From: Neoechinorhynchus agilis
Taxonomy: Eukaryota; Acanthocephala
NCBI GenBank assembly: GCA_051530055.1
Contig: CM121342.1
Span: 6,386,001-6,450,000 of the forward strand
Length of the DNA stretch: 64,000 nucleotides
Direction of reading: 5' to 3'
In this document: positions 33,420-44,359 of the stretch, piece by piece
How positions within the stretch are numbered: position 1 is the stretch's first letter
Layout: each line of letters begins with the position of its first letter
The notes under the pieces: model-generated
Told to the model about the DNA's origin: nothing
Database searches by the model: none
The model's input: only the letters and a program-made list of their open reading frames with translations
Program-made: the position numbers and the translations under genes

Positions 33420-34560
33420 CATAAAATACGGAAGAATGGCTTCAAAGTGACGTAGACATCCGGGACAATGGTCACCACGCATTTCCATTTTTATCATTTT
33501 AAGAGGACTTTCTTTTGATGATTTCTTAAATTAATTACCAAAAGAAAATTCCCTTTGGAGCGATAGAATTGGAGATTTGTGATGATCGCAATCCACGGCT
33601 GGATATTTCAATAAAATATTGTTTTATCCAGCCGTGGATTGTGGTCACCACGCATTTCCATTTTTATCACTCCAAAAGGATTGTATTTTGATGATTTCTT
33701 AAATTAATTATCAAAGGAAAATCCTTCGAAATGATAGAATTGGAGATGTGTGGTGATCGAACGTTGGCTGGACAAATCCCAGAGTGATAATCGGGAGAAA
33801 ATCCTTGAGAATTTATGAGGTTAGAGTTCTTGTGATCATAATCTCGTGGATATTTTAATAAGTTTTACCCGGGGATTATGATCACCACGCATTTCCATTT
33901 TGATCATTTCGAAGGATTTTCTCTCGATGATTTCTTAAATTAATTACCAAAAGAAAATCCTTTTGGAGCGATAGAATTGGAGATTTGTGATGATCGCAAT
34001 CCACGGCTGGATATTTCAATAAAATATTGTTTTATCCAGCCGTGGATTGTGGTCACCACGCATTTCCATTTTTATCACTCCAAAAGGATTGTATTTTGAT
34101 GATTTCTTAAATTAATTATCAAAGGAAAATCCTTCGAAATGATAGAATTGGAGATGTGTGGTGATCGAACGTTGGCTGGACAAATCCCAGAGTGATAATC
34201 GGGAGAAAATCCTTGAGAATTTATGAGGTTAGAGTTCTTGTGATCATAATCTCGTGGATATTTTAATAAGTTTTACCCGGGGATTATGATCACCACGCAT
34301 TTCCATTTTGATCATTTCGAAGGATTTTCTCTCGATGATTTCTTAAATTATTTACCAAAAGAAAATTCCTTCTGGAGCGATAGAATTGGAGATTTGTGGT
34401 GATTGTAATAAAAGGCTGGATATTTCAATAAAATATGTTTTATCCGGCCGTGGAATACGGATATTTCAATTCTATTATTTCGAATGATTTTCTCTCATTG
34501 ATTTCTTAAATTAACTATCAAAAGAAAATCCTGTGTGGAGATCAAACGTTGGCTGGAAAG
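33420..34560. repeat. Foldback repeat cluster, first copy
   Basis: Alternating modules with strong palindromes. The core is ATCCACGGCTGGATA, a spacer of about 19 nt, then TATCCAGCCGTGGAT, extended outward by GGAGCGATAGAATTGGA against TTTTATCACTCC-type arms. A second module has GATCATAATC against GATTATGATC. A block of about 410 bp (33560-33970) is repeated almost exactly at 33985-34390. It resembles clustered non-autonomous foldback/MITE DNA elements. A related cluster lies at 41885-43640. Confidence 0.85.
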
Positions 34561-34755
34561 ATAATTAAGCAAAACCAAATTTTCTCGGGACTTTCACACG
34601 AGACGAAATATTTTCTGTGATAACTCACTTAACACTTTATTTTAAATTCCAACAAGTGCAAATTATTTTCCGAATCACGTTTGTTAACCTAAAAAAGAAT
34701 GGCGAATGTCTTGAATAGACGATAAAAAAATAAACGTCGATATTTTATCACAATA

Positions 34756-34989
34756 ATGAAAAATACTTTTTTCCTGACAGATTATTTACGGGAAAAATTG
34801 AAGAAAACAATCAGATTAGCGAGGCTCACAATTGCCTCTTATAAAATATTCATTCAAACCAACCTAAAAAACGACGTGGGGTTCCTAGACGATTTGTTAA
34901 AGTTCGTTGAGAAACATGTTCTCAAGACGACTGCGAAAAAGACAATAAAAGACGAAAAGATAATTAGAAGTTTTCGTCGTTTATTCTGA
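34756..34989 (+). CDS. Hypothetical basic 77-residue protein
   Basis: ATG ORF of 77 residues, Lys/Arg-rich and probably helical (REKLKKTIRLARLTIAS, FLDDLLKFVEKHVL). No signal peptide or known motif. It lies alone between a foldback cluster and the candidate small structured RNA. It might be a chance ORF. Confidence 0.35.
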   Translation: MKNTFFLTDYLREKLKKTIRLARLTIASYKIFIQTNLKNDVGFLDDLLKFVEKHVLKTTAKKTIKDEKIIRSFRRLF

Positions 34990-35049
34990 TACGTAACATT
35001 CGTCATGAATAGTCTAAGAAGTTTTGTTTCGGGTACGGAAGGGGGGTTG

Positions 35050-35220
35050 GGTTAACGAAGCTTTCCAGAAACGTTCGTGCCCTAAATTTAAGAGTAAGGA
35101 AAATAATGTGCCAGTGAAATAACTGACACGAGTCCGCTTTTCGGACTCGGCTGATTTTTGGAAGGGTAAAGGAAGTCTCATCCGGCTTGCCTACGTCCGC
35201 AAGCTGGGTGATGAAATTTC
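35050..35220 (+). ncRNA. Candidate spliced-leader RNA or other Sm-class snRNA
   Basis: The layout is a possible leader, a strong 5' splice site AGA-GTAAGG (GT at 35094), hairpin 1 (GTGCCAGT / ACTGACAC, 35108-35129, one mismatch), hairpin 2 (GAGTCCG / CGGACTC with a 5-nt loop, 35130-35148), a single-stranded Sm-like site ATTTTTGG (35154-35161), and hairpin 3 (35179-35210, 12 bp with two or three G-T pairs, 8-nt loop). Donor, two hairpins, Sm site and final hairpin are the recognised order of nematode SL RNAs. I found no U1, U2, U4 or U5 signature, but a diverged snRNA is possible. Leader length and 5' end cannot be set from sequence. It is GC-richer than its surroundings. Confidence 0.45.
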
Positions 35221-35264
35221 TGCCCTATAATTAAACGAATGGTAACGAGCGAGATGTTCCCGAC

Positions 35265-37400
35265 CAGCGAACAACTCAATCGACGTTTCCACAAAAAAAA
35301 GGAAGTTTCTTACACCGAAAAAACTCAGTTCAATGTAAAAGGAAAGTTTCAAATCGCCCTTTCAGCTCTTTGCGATTGTTTTTGGTAGCAAAAACCATCA
35401 GAAAGCGAGATTTGTGCATTGTTTCTTGATAAGCGAACAACTCAATCGATGTTTCCACAAAAAAGGAAGTTTCTTAAACCGAAAAAACTCAGTTCAATGT
35501 AAAGGGAAAGTTATAAATCGCGCTTTCAGCACTTTGTGATTGTTTTTGGTCGTGAAAACCATCAGAAAGCGAGATTTGTGCATTGTTTCTTGATAAGCGA
35601 ACAACTCAATCGATGTTTCCACAAAAAAGGAGGTTTCTTAAACCGAAAAAACTCAGTTCAATGTAAAGGGAAAGTTATAAATCGCGCTTTCAGCTCTTTG
35701 TGATTGTTTTTGGTCGTGAAAACCATCAGAAAGCCAGATTTGTGCATTGTTTCTTGATAAGCGAACAACTCAATCGACGTTTCCACAAAAAAGGAAGTTT
35801 CTTAAACCGAAAAAACTCAGTTCAATGTAAAAGGAAAGTTATAAATCGCGTTTTCAGCTCTTTGCGATTGTTTTTGGTAGCAAAAACCATCAGAAAGCCA
35901 GATTTGTTCATTGTTTCTTGATAAGCGAACAACTCAATCGACGTTTCCACAAAAAAGGAGGTTTCTTAAAACGAAAAAACTCAGTTCAATGTAAAAGGAA
36001 AGTTATAAATCGCGCTTTCAGCTTCTTGCGGTTGTTTTTGGTAGCAAAAACCATCAGAAAGCGAGATTTGTTCATTGTTTCTTGATCAGCGGACAACTCA
36101 ATCGATGTTTCCACAAAAAAGGAGGTTTCTTAAACCGAAAAAACTCAGTTCAATGTAAAAGGAAAGTTATAAATCGCGTTTTCAGCTCTTTGCGATTGTT
36201 TTTGGTCGTGAAAACCATCAGAAAGCCAGATTTGTGCATTGTTTCTTGATAAGCGAACAACTCAATCGACGTTTCCACAAAAAAGGAGCTTTCTTAAACC
36301 GAAAAACTCAGTTCAATGTAAAAGGAAAGTTATAAATCGCGCTTTCAGCTTCTTGCGGTTGTTTTTGGTAGCAAAAACCATCAGAAAGCGAGATTTGTTC
36401 ATTGTTTCTTGATCAGCGGACAACTCAATCGATGTTTCCACAAAAAAGGAAGTTTCTTAAACCGAAAAAACTCAGTTCAATGTAAAACGAAAGTTTCAAA
36501 TCGCCCTTTCAGCTCCTTGCGGTTGTTTTTGGTTGCGAAACCCATCAGAAAGCGAGATTTGTGCATTGTTTCTTGATCAGCGAACAACTCAATCGACGTT
36601 TCCACAAAAAAGGAGGTTTCTTAAACCGAAAAAACTCAGTTCAATGTAAAGGGAAAGTTATAAATCGCGCTTTCAGCTCTTTGCGATTGTTTTTGGTCGT
36701 GAAAACCATCAGAAAGCCAGATTTGTGCATTGTTTCTTGATAAGCGAACAACTCAATCGACGTTTCCACAAAAAAGGAGCTTTCTGTAACCGAAAAAACT
36801 CAGTTCAATGTAAAAGGAAAGTTTCAAATCGCCCTTTCAGCTCTTTGCGATTGTTTTTGGTCGCGAAAACCGTCAGAAAGCGAGATTTGTGCATTGTTTC
36901 TTAATCAGCGGACAACTCAATCGACATTTCCACAGAAAAAGAGCTTTCTTAAACCGAAAAAACTCAGTTCAATGTAAAAGGAAAGTTATAAATCGCGCTT
37001 TCAGCTCTTTGCGATTGTTTTTGGTTGCGAAAAGCGCCAGAAGGCGAGATTTGTGCATTGTTTCTTGATCAGCGAACAACTCAATCGATGTTTCCACAAA
37101 AAAGGAGGTTTCTTAAACCGAAAAACTCAGTTCAATGTAAAGGGAAAGTTATAAATCGCGTTTTCAGCTCTTTGCGATTGTTTTTGGTCGAACAACTCAA
37201 TCGACGTTTCCACAAAAAAGGAGCTTTCTTAAACCGAAAAAACTCAGTTCAATGTAAAAGGAAAGTTATAAATCGCGCTTTCAGCTCTTTGCGGTTGTTT
37301 TTGGTTGCGAAAAGCGCCAGAAGGCGAGATTTGTGCATTGTTTCTTGATCAGCGGACAACTCAATCGACGTTTCCACAAAAAATGAGGTCTGTTAAAACG
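35265..37400. repeat. Tandem array, ~164-bp units, ~13 copies
   Basis: Units share GAACAACTCAATCGACG, AAACTCAGTTCAATGTAA and GAAAACCATCAGAAAGC, at 35271, 35437, 35601, 35765 and onward. It begins about 50 nt after the candidate Sm-class RNA. Several units have small deletions and one is truncated near 37190. Confidence 0.92.
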
Positions 37401-37639
37401 AAAAACTTAGTTGATTCGATCGGCTCTAGATCTTGAAGTAGCACGAATTCACCTTAATGAAAAGTGATAGTATTAATTTTTATTGAGCTAATAGATATCT
37501 TCGTTTGGGACTGGTGCAAATCGGTTCTGTTTTACGGTACTATTTGACTTCACTTTTCCATCTTCAAATAATTATTTTGGGAAGCTTTGTACGAGAAAGA
37601 TTGTTATTATTGTAGAATCATATCGAGAGAAAATCGATA

Positions 37640-39290
37640 TCGGGATGGTAAATTTTGACTTGTGTGTTGAAGATAATCATCCGGATAGAAATCATTTTAT
37701 TATGAGGAAATATTTCGAAAGAGAGGAAACCTCGGTTTATCGATCATCTAAAAAGGATTTTGGTTATTATTATTCCTATGTTTTGTCTAGGCCCAAACTT
37801 GATTTATTACAATGCTTGGTAAGTCGGCCGAGAATTCAATTGTTTTAATCAGAGGGACATTGGTGAAAAGAGCGTTCACGTCAGCCGTAAGCATCCTGTA
37901 TTGCTCGACGTTAAGTTTCCTCATCTCAGACGCAAACGTAGGATCGTCCTTAATGTACGAAACGGAGGCTAGTAAAAACGATCTTAATAAAGCATTGATT
38001 TTTTTATATAGCCGGCGATCGAAGCACATATAACAGACGTTGATTGGACGGTATTGAAGAGTAGGTTTGTGGATCGATTTTGAAGGCACCGAATTTATAG
38101 AGAAGGAGCTTAATCATGGGAGGCCGCTCTGGACAGTCAAGATCCAAACATACAGTTGAAAGTTTCTAACGAGAATGACAAAGGAGAGATTCCGTTCTTG
38201 GACGTCGTGGTAAGCATTGCTGTATTTCGCAAGAGAAAAAAGTGATTTGCACTGGTTCAGTCATCAACCAATAGCTTTTCTAGATAGTATTGTGAGGGAA
38301 TTGCGAATAAGAAGATCACCCTGGAGCAGAGTGAATGCCGAGCTGCCGAGCGCTCCATACGTCTCTACCCCAAAGGGGACAAAATAGTGAGCCCTCGATA
38401 AGTGAAGATATTTCCGTATTTTCCTCCCTTCCGCTGCACTGGCGGCACCACCGGCGATTTCGAGGGAGTGGCGGATGTTGCTGTCGCTTTTTAAAGAAAA
38501 GTTTATACAAATTTCTTTTTTGCCTTTAATATCATCCACTCGAGTTGCGAGGAAAGGGACAGTATTGTGAGGGAATTGCGAATAAGAAGATCACCTAAAT
38601 GGATAATTGACTGTGGTATTAAGAGGAGCAATCACCGAACACAGAACAAAAACCGATCCCAGAGTCCATAAAGTTCGAAAGAGTTGAATTTGCTCTAATG
38701 ATGCAACAAACCAAATGATCAATTCGATTATGAGGACCGAGGTGGAAGTTCGAGTGTACAATAAAGGCATCATCCTCGCTAACACGTTCAAAAAAAAGGT
38801 TTCACAATGATCCGACTCGTTGCTGGGTGTGTATAGGCGCACATCGGTGAAAACAATGCAGGGAATTCCGAAGAGAATTAGCCAACATAAACAAGCCTGT
38901 CGACGTTTCGATCGCTCATCTACGAAATCAAACCATCAGGAAACTATGCAACATCCTTTCAGATTTTGAAGGCACCGAATTTATAGAGGCGTCTTGTGAA
39001 GGCGAATTTCAGCGGAAACTTATTGGAAGTAGCGAACCTGTCAACCCGGACCTACTGGACAAAGCATAGAAAAGAACCATAACCAAAAACGTTTTTTAGA
39101 TGATTGATACGACGAGATTTCCTCTCTGTTGGAATATTTCGCAAACAATAAGATGATTTTTAACCGGGTGATTATCTTCACACAAATCAAAATATTATTG
39201 TATAATACTGGCAACTTAGAAAGTTTCAAACATAGAAGTATAAAGATCGGCAGAAATAAAACCATTCGAAATTTTCTGATCACTTACATG
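37640..39290. mobile_element. Fossil Penelope-like retroelement, rearranged and broken
   Basis: On the minus strand at about 37790-38090 there is a piece of reverse transcriptase of Penelope-like type (KPTLQYRPI, YIKD, LTADVNALFTNVP). On the plus strand at about 38150-38230 there is a piece with GEIPFLDVVV, the family's PFLDVLV block. A further part occurs as an inverted pair, about 37680-37810 on plus and about 39050-39210 on minus (SSKKDFGYYYS-like against SSKKRFWLWFF-like). The element is clearly broken and shuffled, with at least three separate pieces, and looks old. Other DNA lies inside it, including an orphan exon and a short direct duplication at 38286 and 38563. Confidence 0.65.
38590..38918 (-). 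pseudogene. Orphan exon coding membrane helices, GPCR-like
   Basis: The minus-strand open segment is preceded by an acceptor-like TTCGTAG and ends at a donor-like TTTAG-GTGATC. It encodes a basic loop (ERSKRRQ), a membrane helix (CLCWLILFGIPCIVF), an extracellular-type loop with an N-glycosylation site and Cys (SNESDHCE), a second helix region (VLIIELIIWFVA) and a third (TLGSVFVLCSVIAP). This resembles helices 4-6 of a rhodopsin-type receptor, with the usual loop-2 Cys. No flanking exons are found, and the segment sits between Penelope-like pieces, so it is probably a stranded gene fragment. The receptor assignment is tentative. Confidence 0.4.
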
Positions 39291-39839
39291 AACGATTATG
39301 TGTATTTCGAGAATGAGACTAATGAGCCACACACAGTCCAAATGGGGTTTTTCACACCGACTTAGTTTAATATTGAACAATTTCACAAGTTCTCTATCGT
39401 GGTTTTATTGGGAAAACAGCATTAATGTCCTTACTACCCCGAGGCTGGACCTAAAAAAAAGAGTTCCTTTAAAAATACTGATGGATGCTCGAAACAACTG
39501 ATACAAAAAAAGTGACTCGTCGAATACAACTACAAACTATGCAGTAAGTATACTGTTCAACTAAATTGAATCATATCGTTTGCCGGGCCAGCGACCTGAA
39601 GTGAGTCAGTGCGCATACCTCGCCAAACTTTGGAGGGGGCGACACCTCTACCTAGAAAAGTTAGTAGCGAGCCTTTTTTTTCAACACACATTAACTGCTC
39701 AAATGGTTGTGGTAGCTTTTCAGCAGCTGAATCAGCGGTTTCTTTACAAACTCTTAAGGTATTTCTTAAGAAAACAAAGGAACTAAACTTATACTCGTCT
39801 ACTTCTCCGAAAAAAACGTCGCTATTTTTTTAAGATTAG

Positions 39840-40322
39840 ATGTACACGTCGGTTCCTGGAGGATATAACCCGGGTTTTGGAGGAGTTCCTGGTTATGGTT
39901 CCATGGTCCCTGGATACGGTGGAATGCCAGGCCTTAACGCAGGAGCTTGCGGTGGCAACGTCTACTGTCAAACATTTATGATGCCTGAACCACCTCCAGA
40001 ACATATCGTTTGTCGCAAAAGATTACCCACTCCGCCACCAAATGTTATAAATCAAACCGTTGTTGTGAAGCCGCGACGACAAGTTATCCATGAAGTCGTA
40101 GAACAACCAACGTGTCCTCCGCCAGTGGTCCGGCAAAACTACGTTATGGGAGCGCCGGATCCTCCACAATACCTTAGCTCCATGGTCAACGTTCAACCTG
40201 GATTTATTGGAGGAGGAGGAGCATTCGGAGGTATGCCGCAATATGGTGTTGCTGGATTTAATCCAACTATGATGGGTCAACCAGTACTTGGAGGACTACC
40301 AGCCATCTACCCGAGAATGTGA
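39840..40322 (+). CDS. Pro/Gly-rich protein A of an inverted gene pair
   Basis: 160 residues, single exon. The Gly/Tyr/Pro-rich N-terminus (VPGYGSMVPGYGGMPG) and C-terminus flank a nearly invariant core (about residues 43-105) with EPPPEHIVCRKRLPTPPP, VVVKPRRQVIHEVVEQP and PPPVVRQNYVMGAPDPPQYL. The core is shared almost unchanged with the gene at 52091-52573, while the ends differ. No signal peptide. The short Pro-Pro-rich motifs and V/I-H-E-V-V type strand look structural (cytoskeleton or cuticle-associated), but I do not recognise the family. An acceptor-like TTTTTAAG followed by ATTAG precedes the ATG. Found in inverted orientation to its twin, 12 kb away. Confidence 0.72.
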   Translation: MYTSVPGGYNPGFGGVPGYGSMVPGYGGMPGLNAGACGGNVYCQTFMMPEPPPEHIVCRKRLPTPPPNVINQTVVVKPRRQVIHEVVEQPTCPPPVVRQNYVMGAPDPPQYLSSMVNVQPGFIGGGGAFGGMPQYGVAGFNPTMMGQPVLGGLPAIYPRM

Positions 40323-41884
40323 ACTTTCCTAATCACTATTTGATTGTGTGTGTGTGCGTGAAAGCGATGAATACAGTATTTTTATAGAGATCTAAAGGAC
40401 CACAGGGAGCGTATTTCAGATTTGAACGTGTAGACTTCACGCTTCATTTTCATAAAAAGTACAATGATGTCGTGTGTAGGCTTACTTTATTTGAGAAAGT
40501 ATACTTTTTTTTTAGAAGAAGGTGAGTCTTAGACCATCTTTACGGTAGTGTCATTTTAATCAAGGTTTAGATAAGTGCAACTATGATTTTAATCAAAAAA
40601 TTCGAGTCCTTGGTTTAACCAAAAAAATTAAGTCCCACATCAGCGGGAGAGTGATAAGTAATGCTTACGCTTAATCTATTTCGGACTAATTTTTCTATAT
40701 CAAAGTTGTAATTTGCGTTCGTGGCTTAGTTGATCTTTTATAAGGGCAGAAAACTATCTTGTCGGTGCCAACACAGTTTTATCTAGGCGTAAATTGAAAA
40801 AGGGTCTTAAAATTTCGACACTAAAAAGGCAGTGGTTTTAAGTTACGATAGTCAATTAAAAGTCGATTTAAGCATTATATAAACACGTTTTATTAATTTA
40901 AGAAAAGAACGATCCACACAATTGCCAGCATTTATGTTTGCTGAAGGTGTCTGGATGTCGGATGTTGAGGCAGGGAGGTGGGATTTGTCTTTGGAGTTTT
41001 ACAGGAGAATGACAGATTAGGAGTCTTTCCTTGTTCTCCGGTTATTAAGGAAATATTGGGCTTGGGGGAAGAAATATTTTTGGTAGAGGATGGTACGAGC
41101 GAGGGGGGATGAAAGAAGGTTGGGGTTCTGGGTGTTTACGAAGGAAGAGTATTTAGAGATAAGGGAAGAAAATTGTGGAGGCTTTTGGGCGTCGAGGGGA
41201 GGGAGTCAAGTCCCGCATAAAGTGGCTCAGTCGCTAGTCTTTTTGATAGATTTGTTTTTTCAATACACGGCCGAATGGACACCCGCTGTCCACCTTGGTT
41301 AAAACTTTCAAACATTTGAATCGCCCTCGTTGAAAAAAGACAACGAAATTTTTATACAGAAGATATGCAAGGTGCCGTCATTTGTGAACCCAACTAGGTC
41401 GCAATTTTTCACCATTATCGGTAGAAAAACAACCAATAGTCGTGAGGCAAAACTTCAGATCTATTTAAAATAATATAAAGTCCGGTCATGAATTTCACAA
41501 GCTTCTTGTCAATGGCACAAGGAGTAATTGCTAGATCGCAAAACCGATAGAAATTAAAATACAACTCCGAATAAATTTAAACACATATTCATTTTGCTTA
41601 ATAATTGTGAGATTTTGTTAGTTAAATAAAGAACTCGAGAGATTTCGTTCGGAAACAAGCCCGAAAGCCGTTTGAAAAAGTAAACTAAAGATAATCAAAA
41701 TAACACGAAAATTCTTTAAGAGCGATTGAACCTAATGGTCCGTAAAGTGCTGTTTTCTTTTGCTTTGAACCCAAAGCCGCAATATGCTAACATAATAAAT
41801 CAGGAGGGAAATATTCCGGAAAAGATGTGTCAAGGACTTTCTTAATACTTCAAGAATGCCTTCCTTCAGATTGACATTTTTATA
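40323..41884. other. Intergenic, no gene recognised
   Basis: About 1.5 kb. It has a TG/GT run near 40345 and a purine-rich patch at 41030-41220, but no supported gene or RNA. Confidence 0.4.
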
Positions 41885-43640
41885 TCCTATGGAAGTTATG
41901 AGGTTAGAGTTCTGGTGATCATAATCTCGTGGATATTTCAATATGTCTTATCCGATTTGGGATTATGATCAACTCCATGTTTCTCAGTGATAATCGAGAG
42001 AAAATCCTTTAGAATTCATGAGGTTAGAGTTCTGGTGATCATAATCTCGTGGATATTTTAATAAGTTTTACCCGGGGATTATGATCACCACGCATTTCCA
42101 TTTTGATATTTCGAGGATTTTCTCTCGATGATTTTTAATTAATTATCAAAAGAAAATTCCTTTGGAGCGATAGAATTGGAGATTTGTGATGATCGCAATC
42201 CACGCTGGATATTTCAATAAAATATTGTTTTATCCGGCCGTGGATTGTGGTCACCACGCATTTCCATTTTTATCATTTTAAGAGGACTTTCTTTTGATGA
42301 TTTCTTAAATTAATAATCAAAGGAAAATCCTTTTGGAGCGATAGAATTGGAGATGTGTAATGATTGTAATCTGCGGCCGGATATTTCAATAAAATATGGT
42401 TTCATCCGGCCGTGGATTATGGTCACCACGCATTTCCATTTTTATCACTCCAAAAGGATTGTCTTTTAATGATTTCTTAAATTAATTATCAAAGGAAAAT
42501 CCTTCGAAATGATAGAATTGGAGATGTGTGGTGATCGAACGTTGGCTGGACAAATCTCAGAGTGATAATCGAGAGAAAATCCTATGGAAGTTATGAGGTT
42601 AGAGTTCTGCTGATCATAATCTCCCGGGTATTTTAATATGTCTTATCCGATTTGGGATTATGATCAACTCCATGTTTCTCAGTGATAATCGAGGGAAAAT
42701 CCTTTAGAATTCATGAGGTTAGAGTTCTGGTGATCATAATCTCGTGGATATTTTAATAAGTTTTACCCGGGGATTATGATCACCACACATTTCCAATTCT
42801 ATTATTTCGGAGGATTTTCTCTCGATGATTTATTTAATTAATTACCAAAAGAAAATTCCTTCTGGAGCGATAGAATTGGAGATTTGTGATGATTGTAATA
42901 AAAGGCTGGATATTTCAATAAAATATTGTTTTATCCGGCCGTGGATTGTGGTCAACGTTTCCATTTTTATCATTTTGGGTTTTTTTGTGTTTTTTTTTGG
43001 TTTTTGGGGATAGAATTGGAGATTGTTGGGTGTGTGGTGTGGTTGGTGGTCAGAGTGATAATCGAGGGAAAATCCTTTAGAATTTATGAGGTTAGAGTTC
43101 TGGTGATCATAATCTCGTGGATATTTTAATAAGTTTTACCCGGGGATTATGATCACCACACATTTCCAATTCTATTATTTCGGAGGATTTTCTCTCGATG
43201 ATTTCTTAAATTATTTACCAAAAGAAAATTCCTTCTGGAGCGATAGAATTGGAGATTTGTGATGATTGTAATAAAAGGCTGGATATTTCAATAAAATATG
43301 TTTTATCCGGCCGTGGAATACGGTCACCACAAATCTTCAACTCTCCAAGTGATAAACAAAAGACAATTCCTTTTGGAATGATAGAATTGGAGATTTGTGA
43401 GATTTTCTCTCATTGATTTCTTAAATTATTTACCAAAAGAAAATTCCTTCTGGAGCGATAGAATTGGAGATTTGTGGTGATCAAACGTTGGCTCGACAAA
43501 TCTCAAAGTGATAATCGAGGGAAAATCCTTTGGGATCTCCCGGATATTTCAATAAGTTTTATCCGGTCGTCAATTATGATCACCATACGTTTCTAAATCA
43601 ATTATCCAGAAAGATTTTCTTTCATTTCTTAATATGATTT
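41885..43640. repeat. Foldback repeat cluster, second copy
   Basis: The same modules as at 33420-34560 (ATAGAATTGGAGATTTGTG, TATCCGGCCGTGGAT and GATTATGATCACCAC), here with more varied order and more decay. Complementary arms around a TTTCAATAAAATAT centre recur at least five times. Confidence 0.85.
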
Positions 43641-44359
43641 GAATGGTTACTTTTTCTCGAATAATATATCGCGCTCTGGATCACTCGGGACGATTTCTTC
43701 GTCTCTTGGACAATCGATTGACCCTTTCCCACGATACCAAATTAAAGTTTTCATTCGTTAACTGATTACGTTTTTGTTTTCGCGAACGATTCTTCCCGGT
43801 CGTCGTTGTGTGCAACATTGACCGCGCAATTGCGTTCGACGCGACAACGCACAAAAATAGGCTCAATCCAATCGTTCTAAATCAACGTGGAGATTTTCGA
43901 TTTGTTTTGTTCGATTATCCACATTTTTAAAGGAATTCTTCTAAATTTTTTACGCCATAAACAACTATGAAAAGTTAAATTTTAAAAAATTCAGTTTTTA
44001 ACTATTGAAATTGTTATTTGTGTGGAAATGTTAAATGACTTCGATTTTGAAGAATCGTTTGAAAGTTTTACCAAATAATTTTCTAAACTTTTAGAATTCG
44101 TTTACTTAAACATTTTTTTTACAATTTATCGATATTTTCTTTTTTGTGATGCCAGGAATATCGGAGATTTCGCTAAAAAAATAAACTGAACAAACGAAAT
44201 TCTATTTTCCCAATCATTTTGACTGAGCATTCCGATAAAGATCAAATCGCCAATATTTATCATAGTTGACGCATTCTGATTTATGTTGTTTAGTCCGCTA
44301 GCGATTGCTCTTCCATGAGTTTCTGTGAGTTCTTTTAGTTTATTGCGAACTTGGGTTCG
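43641..44359. other. Intergenic, no gene recognised
   Basis: AT-rich except for a GC-richer patch at 43670-43860. An open frame there on minus lacks an ATG and has only a weak hydrophobic start, so it is not called. Confidence 0.4.

Noticed and set aside
37025-37348. 107-residue ORF in the 164-bp array
   Set aside because: An open frame created by indels between satellite units; no protein features.
35265-37400. Array as tandem SL RNA or 5S cluster
   Set aside because: The units contain neither an Sm site nor a 5' splice site nor 5S sequence; only the single-copy locus upstream does.
43681-43866. Secreted 61-residue protein on minus
   Set aside because: It needs a TTG start and has no ATG; composition follows a GC-rich patch.
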